DNA of 64,000 nucleotides from Aquimarina longa SW024 (GTDB taxonomy: Bacteria > Bacteroidota > Bacteroidia > Flavobacteriales > Flavobacteriaceae): NCBI RefSeq assembly GCF_001401755.1, contig NZ_AVQK01000025.1, positions 62,001 through 126,000 on the forward strand, in the 5' to 3' direction. Positions 48,996 to 58,307 of the stretch are shown here, in pieces; positions within the stretch are counted from its first letter, which is position 1; every line of letters starts with the position of its first letter. The translations under genes were made by a program, and so were the position numbers. The notes under the pieces were generated by a model. It made no database searches. It had not been told where the DNA came from and worked only from the letters and a program-made list of their open reading frames with translations.

Positions 48996-50866
48996 TATCT
49001 TCCCATATAAACTAAAAGCACAGAAATATCACTTGGAGAAACTCCACTAATTCGTGATGCTTGAGAAACTGTTGCCGGTTTAATTTTAGTCATTTTTTCT
49101 CTTGCTTCATAAGAAAGAGATTTTAATTTAGAATAATCAAAATCTTTAGGGATTTTTAAGTTCTCTAATCTATTTAATTTATCTGCATTATTTTTTTCTT
49201 TTTCGATATAACCAGAATATTTAATTTGAATTTCTGTTTGTTCTAAAACTTCTTTATCCAAATTATTCTCTTCTATATATTCGGCAACTTTATCAAAATG
49301 TTTAATATCCTCTAATGTAATCTGAGGGCGTGAAAATAATTTAAATAATTTACCACTTTGATTAATTGGTGATGATTTCTTTTCTTCTAAAACAGGATTT
49401 GCTTCTTGAGGAGAAACACTTGTGTCTTTAAAGAATTTAACAAATGCAGAAGACTTCTTTTCTTTTTCTTCCATCCTTTTCATTCTATCATCAGATGCTA
49501 AACCTATTTGATGAGATCGGGGTGTAAGTCTAAAATCTGCATTATCTTGTCGTAATAATGTTCTATACTCTGCACGAGAAGTAAACATCCTATATGGTTC
49601 TTCTGTTCCCTTAGTAATTAAGTCATCAATTAATACTCCTATATAAGCTTCACTTCTTTTAAGTATAAAAGATTCTTCTTCTTTAACTTTTAGTGCTGCA
49701 TTTATTCCTGCCATCAATCCTTGAGAAGCTGCTTCTTCATAACCTGTGGTTCCATTGATTTGTCCTGCAAAAAATAATCCTGAAATCAATTTTGTTTCTA
49801 AGGTATGTGTCAATTGTGTTGGTGGAAAATAATCATATTCGATTGCATATCCTGGTCTAAAAAACTTTACTTTCTCAAAACCTACTACAGATCTTAATGC
49901 TTTAAATTGTACATCTTCTGGTAATGATGTAGAGAATCCATTTACATACACTTCTACTGTATCCCAACCTTCTGGTTCTACAAATAGTTGATGTCTTTCT
50001 TTATCTGCAAATCTATTAATTTTATCTTCTATAGAAGGACAATATCTAGGTCCAATACTTTTAATTCTACCATTAAACATTGGAGACCGATCAAAACCTT
50101 CTTTAAGTACATTATGAACTTCTAAGGAAGTATATGTCATATGACATGATCTTTGTTTTATTAATGGTTTTGTTAAACCTGAATAACTAAATTTTTCTGG
50201 TTGATCATCTCCTGGTTGTTCTATCATCTTAGAATAATCTAACGATCTTCCATCAACTCTAGGAGGTGTTCCTGTTTTCATTCTACCAGCATCAAATCCA
50301 AAATCAATTAATTGTTCTGTAATTCCGGTTGCAGCTTTTTCACCTGCTCTACCTCCACCAAATTGTTTTTCTCCTATATGAATTAATCCATTCAGAAAAG
50401 TTCCATTTGTTAGCACAACAGTTTTAGCTTTTATTTCAATTCCTAATGAAGTTCGTACTCCTTTTATTTCTCCATTCTCTACTAAAAGTCCGCTTACCAT
50501 CTCTTGATAAAAATCTAAATTAGGCGTTTGTTCTAACAGCAGTCTCCATTCTTCTGCGAATCGCATTCGATCACTCTGAACTCTTGGACTCCACATTGCA
50601 GGTCCTTTAGATTTATTCAACATCTTAAACTGTATTGCGGTACGATCACTCACGATTCCACTATACCCTCCAAGCGCATCTATCTCTCTTACGATTTGCC
50701 CTTTTGCAATACCGCCCATTGCAGGATTGCAACTCATCTGAGCGATGTTTTGCAAATTCATTGTAATCAACAACGTACTACATCCTAAATTAGCGGCTGC
50801 GGCTGCGGCTTCACTTCCTGCATGTCCAGCACCTACTACTATTACATCATATTCATTCTCAAACAT
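48995..50866 (-). CDS. mnmG: tRNA uridine-5-carboxymethylaminomethyl modification enzyme MnmG (GidA)
   Basis: FAD-dependent partner of MnmE that modifies U34 of certain tRNAs. The ATG at 50866 gives 623 residues beginning MFENEYDVIVVGAGHAGSEA, with the FAD-binding GAGHAG at 12-17 and the usual length. The open frame extends to 50941, but those 25 codons run through two parS-like palindromes (FHVEQ, HVPRGT) and are not protein. Other family blocks: CNPAMGGIAKGQIVREIDAL, GTPPRVDGRSLDYSK and AEYRTLLRQDNAD. gidA often lies near the replication origin, consistent with the parS sites here. Confidence 0.96.
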   Translation of the reverse strand: MFENEYDVIVVGAGHAGSEAAAAAANLGCSTLLITMNLQNIAQMSCNPAMGGIAKGQIVREIDALGGYSGIVSDRTAIQFKMLNKSKGPAMWSPRVQSDRMRFAEEWRLLLEQTPNLDFYQEMVSGLLVENGEIKGVRTSLGIEIKAKTVVLTNGTFLNGLIHIGEKQFGGGRAGEKAATGITEQLIDFGFDAGRMKTGTPPRVDGRSLDYSKMIEQPGDDQPEKFSYSGLTKPLIKQRSCHMTYTSLEVHNVLKEGFDRSPMFNGRIKSIGPRYCPSIEDKINRFADKERHQLFVEPEGWDTVEVYVNGFSTSLPEDVQFKALRSVVGFEKVKFFRPGYAIEYDYFPPTQLTHTLETKLISGLFFAGQINGTTGYEEAASQGLMAGINAALKVKEEESFILKRSEAYIGVLIDDLITKGTEEPYRMFTSRAEYRTLLRQDNADFRLTPRSHQIGLASDDRMKRMEEKEKKSSAFVKFFKDTSVSPQEANPVLEEKKSSPINQSGKLFKLFSRPQITLEDIKHFDKVAEYIEENNLDKEVLEQTEIQIKYSGYIEKEKNNADKLNRLENLKIPKDFDYSKLKSLSYEAREKMTKIKPATVSQASRISGVSPSDISVLLVYMGR

Positions 50867-50881
50867 AACTTTATATCCAAT

Positions 50882-50897
50882 TGTTCCACGTGGAACA
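50882..50897. promoter_or_regulatory. parS-like site 2 (perfect)
   Basis: TGTTCCACGTGGAACA, a perfect 16-bp palindrome, 15 bp upstream of the mnmG start. Confidence 0.85.
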
Positions 50898-50924
50898 TGA
50901 TTTATATTTTTATAAAAGAAAGAT

Positions 50925-50940
50925 TGTTCCACGTGGAACA
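50925..50940. promoter_or_regulatory. parS-like site 3 (perfect)
   Basis: Identical 16-bp palindrome, 43 bp from site 2, in the gap between ybeY and mnmG. Confidence 0.85.
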
Positions 50941-50956
50941 ATCTTCACTTATTTAA

Positions 50957-50998
50957 GAAAAACTATTAATGTTCCACGTGGAACATTAATAGTTTTTC
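50957..50998. terminator. 42-bp perfect palindrome: parS-like site 4 within a terminator-like hairpin at the ybeY end
   Basis: Each 21-nt arm starts GAAAAACTATTAAT and ends GTTCCAC. The central 16 bp (50970-50985) are TGTTCCACGTGGAACA, a perfect parS-like site. The outer A/T tracts would give a U-run after a long stem on the minus strand, so it can also end or attenuate ybeY transcription before mnmG. It overlaps the last codons of ybeY. Confidence 0.7.
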
Positions 50999-51385
50999 GT
51001 TTTCTTTTTGCCTCATAAGCTTCGCCTCTTCTTCTGATTTATCCTTATATCCACAGAAATGTAATACGCCATGTATTAAAACACGTCTCATTTCTTCATC
51101 AAAAGAAACCTTAAATTCTGTAGCATTTTCTCGCACTCTTTCTGAAGAAATAAATATATCTCCATTTAATTGATTTCCTAATGTGGTATCAAAACTTATA
51201 ATATCAGTATATGTGTCGTGATTTAAAAAATCTTGGTTAATCTTTAATAAATATTCATCATCACATATGATAAAACTAATTTCTCCCTCCGTCTTTTTTT
51301 CGGACAGGATAACAGTACTGATCCATGAGGATAAACTAGCTTCTGAAGCTAATTTACTATCTGTTTCGTAAAAAAAATTAATCAT
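50966..51385 (-). CDS. ybeY: Endoribonuclease YbeY (rRNA maturation)
   Basis: Metal-dependent RNase for 16S rRNA maturation and ribosome quality control. The 139 residues carry the motif HGVLHFCGYKD (H105, H109, and Asp at 115, where E. coli YbeY has the third His). NGDIFISSERV is the other conserved block. The last five residues, FHVEH, are encoded by a parS-like palindrome. The start overlaps the DUF4175 gene by 8 bp. Confidence 0.92.
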   Translation of the reverse strand: MINFFYETDSKLASEASLSSWISTVILSEKKTEGEISFIICDDEYLLKINQDFLNHDTYTDIISFDTTLGNQLNGDIFISSERVRENATEFKVSFDEEMRRVLIHGVLHFCGYKDKSEEEAKLMRQKENEKLLMFHVEH

Positions 51386-54300
51386 TTTTTTTGTTAAAAT
51401 AACGTTGTACTCTTTGCTTATAATTTTGCCGCAAAGGTAATACTTGTCTATTTAATATCTCAGTAGTATTAAAATATTGTTTAGCTTTATCTAATTGGTT
51501 ACTATTTTGGTTATCAAACTGTACTTTATTTGTTTTGCTTTCTCTTTTCTTTTCTTCTCCTTGCTCTAGAGTAGCATCTTCCAGTTTGAGTAATTCATGC
51601 TTTAAATTAAGCATCTTACTAAGAGTTCTCTCATTAAATCCTTTTTCTAGTAACTCTTGCTCCACTTCTTCCATCCTTCTTAATAAGCCACTACCAATTT
51701 TATTTCCTTTTCCCTCTTTTTTAATCCGATCTTGTAATGCATTTCTAAGCTGTTGCTGTTGTTTATAAATCTCATATAGTTCCCCATCTAGATTCTCTTT
51801 TTGCATTTGTGATTCTCCCTCGCCATTCTTATTTCCTCCATCATCTTTATTACCATTCTTACCTCCTTTTTGATTTCCTTTTTTTCCTTTACCACTATTC
51901 TTCTCTCCTTCTTTATCACCTTTCTTTTCTCCTTTTTCTTTACCTTTTTTCTCTCCTTCCTTCTTTCCTTCCTTCTTTCCTTTCTTAGCTCCTTCAGACA
52001 TCTGTTTGTTTAACTCTTCTTGTTTTTTTATAATGTCTGGTAATTGAAATTCATTAGAACCGTTCTTTCCTTTACTGCCCGAAGCAGACATACTATTCTG
52101 CATCTGATCTAATGCTCTACTTAACAAATATGCCAGATCATTAGATCCTGTAACGGTATATTGTTGATTTGCAGAACCTGGCACTACCATGTTTTCTGAT
52201 AATTTTTCTAATGATTTATCTATATTAAATTCTATATCTGTCAGTTTAGTAGTAACACTTTCTGTAATCTTAGGTGTACGTAACGCAAGGGCATATAGAC
52301 TATCATCTATGTGTATGAAGTTCTCTCTTAAAACACTTTGCTTTCTTAACTTAGAAGAATATGAAGGATTATTAATATCTATTCCTTTAAAATCTTTCAT
52401 TAAGCGTTCTTGTGCAATAGAAAAATCTACTAGATTATCTAAAATCTGTCTTAGCATTTGCATGTCTTCTTGCTGCTGTTCTCCTCCGGCCATCTGCATT
52501 TGCATTTTCATACTATTACTCATCTTTTTCATTTTCTGAGCGGCAGATTTTTGATTTTTCTTAGCATCGGATTTATCGTTTTTCTCTAAGTTATCTCTTG
52601 CTTGTTCTTGCTCTTTTTTTATCTCATTTTCATCTTCTTTTTTCTGATCTAAATCCATGGGTTTTTTTAAATCTTCATTTTCTTTTCTGAGTTTCTCCAT
52701 TTCTTTTTGAAATTCTTCAAACTCATTATTTAATTCTTCTTGCTTTTCTTTAGTATTATCTTCATCCTTTTTATTAGATAGTTTTTCTTGTTTATCAGAT
52801 AATTTATCAAGTTCCTCTACGAGTTTTTCATGTTTTTCTGCAACATAATATCGTTTGGTTAATTCTAGAAGTTGTTCTAAATTTTTCTTTATATTCTTAT
52901 TTTCTTTACCTAATTCTTCAAGTTTTTTAGTAAGTTCTTCTTTTTGAATTTTTTTAGATAATCGTTCTATTTCTTCTAAAAGCTTTTCATTTTTTTTGAG
53001 CTTTTCTTCATTTCTTTCTAGTCTTTCTTTTAGGGCATCTTTAAATGGTTCTTCTTTTTTATCTTCAAACTGATTAAGGTTTTCTTTCAATTCCCTAGAG
53101 AAATCTTGCATCATTTTCTCTTGCTCTTTTTGGCGTTTTAAAAAGTCTTCTAGCTTTTTTTTGTCATTAAAATCTAATCTTTTCTTTTCTTTTTGAGTTT
53201 TACTTAAAGCTTTTAATTCTTCTTCCTGCTCTTTAAATTTATTTAATGATTTATGAAGTCCTGATATGGCCTCATTCTGTTTTTGTAATAGTGTGTTTTC
53301 TTTTTCTGCTTTTGATAATTGTCTAAAATTAAAAACCTGACTCTTTGTACTTTTATAATTATGAAGTATATCATTATCAAAAACCTCAAAATAGAATTCA
53401 TAATTAATTCCTTCTACTAAGTCAATATCTGAAGGGAATGTGTATATAAATTCATCAAATTCTGTTCCTTTAATTCCTATATTTTTAATAGTAACATCAG
53501 ATGCTTTATCTACATCGTAATACACTAATCTAAGTTTGGTTAATCCATAATCATCACTAACTCTACCATAAAAATATAATGTATGATTATCAATAGAGTC
53601 CTTTTCAGATTTTAGATTTAATTCGGGATATTGGTCTTTTACTACATTAATCCTAAATGATAAATTATCATAGTTCTGTACACTTTTATTTGATGTAGTA
53701 ATCTCATAATCCAAGTTCTTATATAGTTTTTTATGGTATATAAAATCTGTTGTATTCTGTATCATAGAGATAACAGAATCTTTAGTTTTTAATTCTACCT
53801 TATCAGTATTTCTGGTCTGTACAACCCAACTTACTTTAGTTCCTTCTGGGATAGTGGCATTACCAGAGCTTTTTAAAACTTCATCAGTCTTTTTTGTATA
53901 TCCTGGATAATCCAATTTCATAGTAAAATCTAATAAGGCAGGAATAGGTACTATGGATAGGTCATATGGAATAGAATGTATATCGTTAGCTTCGATTTTA
54001 AATTCTATAGGTTCTTTTGGCTGAATGAATGTATATTCAAACTCTCCTACTCCAACGTTTTTTAAAAAGTAAATTTCATTATTATAAGTAATCGTGGCAT
54101 TATCAGGGATAACATCACCTACAATTTTTACTTTTAACAAAAAATCCTTATTTTCAAAAGCATTTAAATCAGTATTAGCTATAAAAAATTGAAAAGGTGC
54201 TGGTGGTTCATAAGCAATTTCATAATTAACAACTCTTTTATAACTATCTGAAATCCAATGTGTTTTATTAAATAAAAATAAAATAAAAAATAACACTACT

Positions 54301-54776
54301 GGTAGTGCTGCATATTTTAAATATGTCCTATTCTTCTGTAAATTAATTGCTAATTTAAAAGGTATTGGTTGTAATTGATTTGATTTTTGCTCTATACTTG
54401 CTAATAACAATGAAGATGAATCTTCATTCTCGCTTAATTGTAGAAGATTTATGAGTTTATCACTCACCTCAGGAAAATGATTACCTATAATACTAGATGC
54501 TTTTTTATAATCTATACCTTTAGTAAGTTTAAATAGTTTTGCTATTGGTAGTACTATAAATTTTATAAACAAGCCTACTTCCACTACTATAAATAGCCAA
54601 AATAATAGTGTTCTACCCAATGTATTAAGCCATAAAAAATTCTCAATTAATAGTGTGATCAAAAAGTACAAAACACCTATTGCAAAAAAAAGAATAATCC
54701 CTTTGATTAGTTCATTGATATAGTACTTCTTGATAAACTGTTCTAACTTGTTTTTTATGAATTGAAAATTCTCCAT
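51378..54776 (-). CDS. DUF4175-family large membrane protein
   Basis: A 1,132-residue protein of the Bacteroidota family DUF4175, function unknown. Membrane segments: two near the N-terminus (about 22-65: GIILFFAIGVLYFLITLL and TLLFWLFIVVEVGLFIKFIV) and one near 155 (YAALPVVLFFILFLF). About 190-480 is beta-rich and probably periplasmic, followed by a very long Glu/Lys coiled coil (about 490-780). A Lys/Gly low-complexity stretch (about 925-992, encoded at about 51800-52010) lies before a final helical part. It is first in a likely operon with ybeY and mnmG. Confidence 0.8.
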   Translation of the reverse strand: MENFQFIKNKLEQFIKKYYINELIKGIILFFAIGVLYFLITLLIENFLWLNTLGRTLLFWLFIVVEVGLFIKFIVLPIAKLFKLTKGIDYKKASSIIGNHFPEVSDKLINLLQLSENEDSSSLLLASIEQKSNQLQPIPFKLAINLQKNRTYLKYAALPVVLFFILFLFNKTHWISDSYKRVVNYEIAYEPPAPFQFFIANTDLNAFENKDFLLKVKIVGDVIPDNATITYNNEIYFLKNVGVGEFEYTFIQPKEPIEFKIEANDIHSIPYDLSIVPIPALLDFTMKLDYPGYTKKTDEVLKSSGNATIPEGTKVSWVVQTRNTDKVELKTKDSVISMIQNTTDFIYHKKLYKNLDYEITTSNKSVQNYDNLSFRINVVKDQYPELNLKSEKDSIDNHTLYFYGRVSDDYGLTKLRLVYYDVDKASDVTIKNIGIKGTEFDEFIYTFPSDIDLVEGINYEFYFEVFDNDILHNYKSTKSQVFNFRQLSKAEKENTLLQKQNEAISGLHKSLNKFKEQEEELKALSKTQKEKKRLDFNDKKKLEDFLKRQKEQEKMMQDFSRELKENLNQFEDKKEEPFKDALKERLERNEEKLKKNEKLLEEIERLSKKIQKEELTKKLEELGKENKNIKKNLEQLLELTKRYYVAEKHEKLVEELDKLSDKQEKLSNKKDEDNTKEKQEELNNEFEEFQKEMEKLRKENEDLKKPMDLDQKKEDENEIKKEQEQARDNLEKNDKSDAKKNQKSAAQKMKKMSNSMKMQMQMAGGEQQQEDMQMLRQILDNLVDFSIAQERLMKDFKGIDINNPSYSSKLRKQSVLRENFIHIDDSLYALALRTPKITESVTTKLTDIEFNIDKSLEKLSENMVVPGSANQQYTVTGSNDLAYLLSRALDQMQNSMSASGSKGKNGSNEFQLPDIIKKQEELNKQMSEGAKKGKKEGKKEGEKKGKEKGEKKGDKEGEKNSGKGKKGNQKGGKNGNKDDGGNKNGEGESQMQKENLDGELYEIYKQQQQLRNALQDRIKKEGKGNKIGSGLLRRMEEVEQELLEKGFNERTLSKMLNLKHELLKLEDATLEQGEEKKRESKTNKVQFDNQNSNQLDKAKQYFNTTEILNRQVLPLRQNYKQRVQRYFNKKND

Positions 54777-54984
54777 ATACTAGATCTTCCTTTTTTCATT
54801 AACTTATAAATCTACAACTTTATTTTTAATAGGATTGTTATATTTATGATAATTCAACTTACTAGAATATAAGTCTTTATCAAAAAATTAAAAACATTTT
54901 TATTCTTATACTATCTTTGTTATCTATCGTATTGATTATCTAATGAACTATTTTCTACTACAATCCTTATACTGTTATGTATCA

Positions 54985-55000
54985 TGTTCCACGTGAAATG
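54985..55000. promoter_or_regulatory. Degenerate parS-like site 5
   Basis: TGTTCCACGTGAAATG: 13 of 16 positions match the palindrome of sites 2-4. The left half is intact and the right half is changed. It lies 4 kb from the cluster. Confidence 0.45.
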
Positions 55001-55149
55001 AAACAGATCATTGTTATAAATAGGTTAACTTTTGTTAGCACTCTTCCTTATAAAAATATAGTTTTAGCTACTACTCTATTCTATTTTAAAGGATAAAATA
55101 ATTCAGTCTACATATCTCTTCTTTCACACATCATTTTGGTATAAGATTG

Positions 55150-55157
55150 TATCTTTG
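55150..55157 (+). promoter_or_regulatory. Candidate -7 box for gltX
   Basis: TATCTTTG matches TAnnTTTG and lies 32 bp before the gltX ATG. No well-spaced TTG was found upstream. Confidence 0.35.
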
Positions 55158-55189
55158 TTATTATATATAAGCTTTTAAAAAACACAGTC

Positions 55190-56701
55190 ATGATAAAAGA
55201 TATTAGGGTACGTTTTGCACCTAGTCCTACCGGTCCCTTACATATAGGAGGAGTAAGAACAGCATTATTTAATTATCTTTTCGCAAAAAAAAATAATGGA
55301 ACTTTTGTACTTCGAATAGAAGATACTGATCAAAATAGATATGTTCCTGGTGCAGAAGAATATATCAAAAATGCTTTGAATTGGTGTGGTATACCGTTTG
55401 ATGAAGGAATAGAAAAAGAAGGTAAATTCGGACCTTATAGACAGAGTGAACGTAAACATTTATATAAACAATATGCTGATCAACTTATAAAAGATGGTTT
55501 TGCATATTATGCATTTGATACTTCTGAAGCTTTAAACAATCATAGAAAAGATCACGAAGCTAAAGGAAAAACATTTATATACAATTGGCACAATAGAGAA
55601 AAATTGACTAATTCTTTATCTCTTTCTAAAGATGAAGTAACTCATAAAATAAATTCTGGTATACCTTATGTAATCCGATTTAAATCACCACAAGATGAAA
55701 TATTACATCTTACTGATGAGATTAGAGGGGATATGAAAATCGATACTAATATCCTAGATGATAAAATATTATTTAAGAGTGATGGAATGCCAACCTACCA
55801 TCTTGCTAATATTGTAGATGATCATTTAATGAAGATTACACATGTTATCAGAGGAGAAGAATGGTTACCATCTCTGGCACTACATGTTTTATTGTATCGT
55901 TCTTTAGGTTGGGACTCCCCTATTTTTGCTCATCTTCCATTAATCCTAAAACCCGTAGGAAAAGGAAAATTAAGTAAACGAGATGGTGATAAAATGGGCT
56001 TTCCTGTTTTTCCATTGGCATGGACAGATCCAAAAACTCAAGAAATTTCTTCAGGATATAAAGAAGATGGATATCTACCAGAAGCTGTAGTTAATATGCT
56101 TGCATTTCTAGGATGGAATCCAGGAACAGAGCAAGAGTTATTTTCTTTAGAAGAATTAATACAAGAGTTCGATCTAAAACGTGTTCATAAAGCTGGAGCT
56201 AAATTCGACCCCGAGAAAACCAAATGGTTTCAACAACAACAGTTGCAAAAAATGGATTCTGATATATTAGTAGATCAATTTAAAAATATACTTTCTGAAA
56301 AAAATATTTCTACATCATTAGATCTTACTACTATTGTAAATACTGTAAAGGAACGTGCCGTTTTTACAATGGATCTATGGGAACTTAGTAATTTCTATTT
56401 TATATCCCCTACTAAATATGATGAAAAAGCTGTAAAAAAAGCATGGAAAGAAGATACATCAAGCTTAATGCATGAGCTAACCAGAATACTTAATGACATT
56501 ACTGACTTTTCTGAAAATAACGTATCCACGACTATAAAAGGATGGATTACAGGAAAAGAAATTAGTTTTGGTAGAATTATGATGCCACTTCGTATTGCTT
56601 TAGTAGGATCATTACAAGGTCCTGATTTGTTTCAAATCGCCTCACTGATTGGTAAAGAAGAAACTATCAAAAGAATAGAAAATGCGATAGAGAACAACTA
56701 A
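55190..56701 (+). CDS. gltX: Glutamate--tRNA ligase
   Basis: Charges tRNA-Glu. The 503 residues include the HIGH-type signature PTGPLHIGGVRTALFN (residues 11-26), the KMSKS-type loop KLSKRDGD (about 263-270), FRIEDTDQ-like RIEDTDQNRY and GMPTYHLANIVDDH. The C-terminal anticodon-binding helical part is complete. It is followed by a good terminator. No unusual features. Confidence 0.97.
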   Translation: MIKDIRVRFAPSPTGPLHIGGVRTALFNYLFAKKNNGTFVLRIEDTDQNRYVPGAEEYIKNALNWCGIPFDEGIEKEGKFGPYRQSERKHLYKQYADQLIKDGFAYYAFDTSEALNNHRKDHEAKGKTFIYNWHNREKLTNSLSLSKDEVTHKINSGIPYVIRFKSPQDEILHLTDEIRGDMKIDTNILDDKILFKSDGMPTYHLANIVDDHLMKITHVIRGEEWLPSLALHVLLYRSLGWDSPIFAHLPLILKPVGKGKLSKRDGDKMGFPVFPLAWTDPKTQEISSGYKEDGYLPEAVVNMLAFLGWNPGTEQELFSLEELIQEFDLKRVHKAGAKFDPEKTKWFQQQQLQKMDSDILVDQFKNILSEKNISTSLDLTTIVNTVKERAVFTMDLWELSNFYFISPTKYDEKAVKKAWKEDTSSLMHELTRILNDITDFSENNVSTTIKGWITGKEISFGRIMMPLRIALVGSLQGPDLFQIASLIGKEETIKRIENAIENN

Positions 56702-56723
56702 AAAACTAACTAATTATGTTACA

Positions 56724-56758
56724 AAATGCCATTATTTTTTATAGTAATAATGGCATTT
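56724..56758 (+). terminator. Terminator of gltX
   Basis: AAATGCCATTATT (56724-56736) and its complement (56746-56758) enclose 9 nt. It lies 22 bp after the gltX stop. Confidence 0.8.
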
Positions 56759-56828
56759 CTTGATTAGAGTTGTAACATATATAAATAAACTTATACGAAT
56801 AAAGTAACTATATTAAAAACTTGTACTT

Positions 56829-56996
56829 ATGGGAAAACAATTTAAAGTAATAAAAGTATCAAATACTTGGTCTATAGAAAAACTAAGAAAAAAAGTTGAA
56901 GACACTTTAAATAAATCTTCAGAAGAAGGTTGGGAAGTTATTGATATAAGTTATTTAGCTAATTTATATACAGCAATGATAACAATTTCAAAATAA
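56829..56996 (+). CDS. DUF4177-like small protein (55 aa)
   Basis: An ATG at 56829 opens a 55-codon frame ending TAA at 56996. The product has a strand, a long amphipathic helix (SIEKLRKKVEDTLNKSSEEG) and then GWEVIDIS. The pattern of a helix followed by EGWEV is that of DUF4177-type proteins, whose function is unknown. It stands between gltX and the SPFH gene with its own space on both sides. Confidence 0.6.
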   Translation: MGKQFKVIKVSNTWSIEKLRKKVEDTLNKSSEEGWEVIDISYLANLYTAMITISK

Positions 56997-57066
56997 CGAA
57001 TATCTATTTACAATTTATTAGTACATTAATGAATAAATAAGAGTTTAACATTTAATATAAAAAACA

Positions 57067-58014
57067 ATGGGTTTATTTTTTATTCCAATAGTCATATTTC
57101 TGTTTATCATCATTATATCAGGAATATTTACTGTTAAGCAACAGACTTCTGCTATTGTAGAACGTTTTGGTAAATTTTTAAGTATCAGAAACTCAGGCTT
57201 ACATTTTAAAATTCCTGTTTTTGATCGTATTGCTGGGCGTATTAATTTAAAAATTCAGCAACTCGATGTCCTTGTAGAAACCAAAACTAAAGATGATGTT
57301 TTTGTACGTCTTAAAATATCTGTACAGTTTCAAGTTATAAAAGAAAAAGTATACGATGCCTTTTATAAATTAGAAAATCCTCATGATCAAATTACATCTT
57401 ATGTTTTTGATGTTGTACGTGCCGAGGTTCCTAAAATGAAATTAGATGATGTTTTTGAACGTAAGGATGATATTGCTATTGCTGTAAAACAAGAATTAAA
57501 TGAAGCTATGGTAAATTATGGTTATGATATTATAAAAACCTTAGTAACTGATATTGATCCGGATATGCAGGTTAAAGAAGCTATGAATAGGATTAATGCT
57601 GCAGAACGTGAAAAAGTAGCAGCAGAATATGAAGCTGAAGCTGAAAGAATTAAAATTGTAGCAAAAGCACGTGCTGAAGCGGAAAGCAAAAGATTGCAAG
57701 GACAAGGGATTGCTGATCAGCGTAGAGAAATTGCTAGAGGTTTAGAAGAGAGTGTCGATGTTTTAAATAATGTAGGTATCAATTCTCAAGAAGCCTCTGC
57801 CCTAATTGTAGTAACTCAACACTATGATACATTACAATCCATAGGAGAAGAAACTAATAGTAATTTAATTCTATTACCAAATTCTCCACAAGCCGGTAGT
57901 GATATGTTAAATAATATGATTGCATCATTTACAGCTTCTAATCAAATTGGAGAAGAAATGAAAAAACAAAATGCAAAAAAAGGTATCGGGAAAAAACCAG
58001 ATACTAATCAGTAA
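57067..58014 (+). CDS. SPFH-domain (stomatin/QmcA-like) membrane protein
   Basis: Band-7/stomatin family scaffold, 315 residues. An N-terminal membrane helix (about 3-22) is followed by the SPFH domain (VKQQTSAIVERFGKFL to about 190; TKDDVFVRLKISVQFQV). An Ala/Glu coiled coil comes next (AAEREKVAAEYEAEAERIKI), then a Gly-rich RLQGQGIADQRREIARG end. Such proteins form large oligomeric membrane cages. No NfeD-type partner is adjacent. Confidence 0.92.
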   Translation: MGLFFIPIVIFLFIIIISGIFTVKQQTSAIVERFGKFLSIRNSGLHFKIPVFDRIAGRINLKIQQLDVLVETKTKDDVFVRLKISVQFQVIKEKVYDAFYKLENPHDQITSYVFDVVRAEVPKMKLDDVFERKDDIAIAVKQELNEAMVNYGYDIIKTLVTDIDPDMQVKEAMNRINAAEREKVAAEYEAEAERIKIVAKARAEAESKRLQGQGIADQRREIARGLEESVDVLNNVGINSQEASALIVVTQHYDTLQSIGEETNSNLILLPNSPQAGSDMLNNMIASFTASNQIGEEMKKQNAKKGIGKKPDTNQ

Positions 58015-58307
58015 AAAATATCTTAAATTTAATAAAACTAAATATAAAGCGTTTTTAGAGTATTATAATATAATAGGTTTAATATCATATTCAATAAATT
58101 TTAATCGTTCTAAAAATGCTTTATATGAATCCATTTTTCATAAGAAAAATTAATGATTTGTTAAAAACAATAGATATTAATTATACTTAAAAAATAAGTA
58201 TCTTTATAAAAAATAGTCCCCTAAGATAAATCTATACTATTAAATTTTTATAAAATAAGTAGTGGCTATTCATAATCTGATTCTTTAAAAAAATTAAATA
58301 CAAACAG

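Larger units (their letters stand above)
54777..55189. other. Divergent intergenic region between DUF4175 gene and gltX
   Basis: 413 bp, AT-rich. It contains the degenerate parS-like site at 54985-55000 and TATCTTTG boxes on the plus strand at 54912-54919 and 55150-55157. No gene, tRNA or DnaA-box cluster was seen. Confidence 0.55.

Noticed and set aside
54777-55189. Gap near the parS-like sites considered as oriC
   Set aside because: No cluster of DnaA boxes (TTATCCACA-like) and no dnaA nearby; the parS evidence supports only proximity.
57971-58153. 60-codon frame overlapping the end of the SPFH gene
   Set aside because: It starts inside the SPFH gene and continues as AT-rich Lys/Asn/Tyr sequence without protein-like character.
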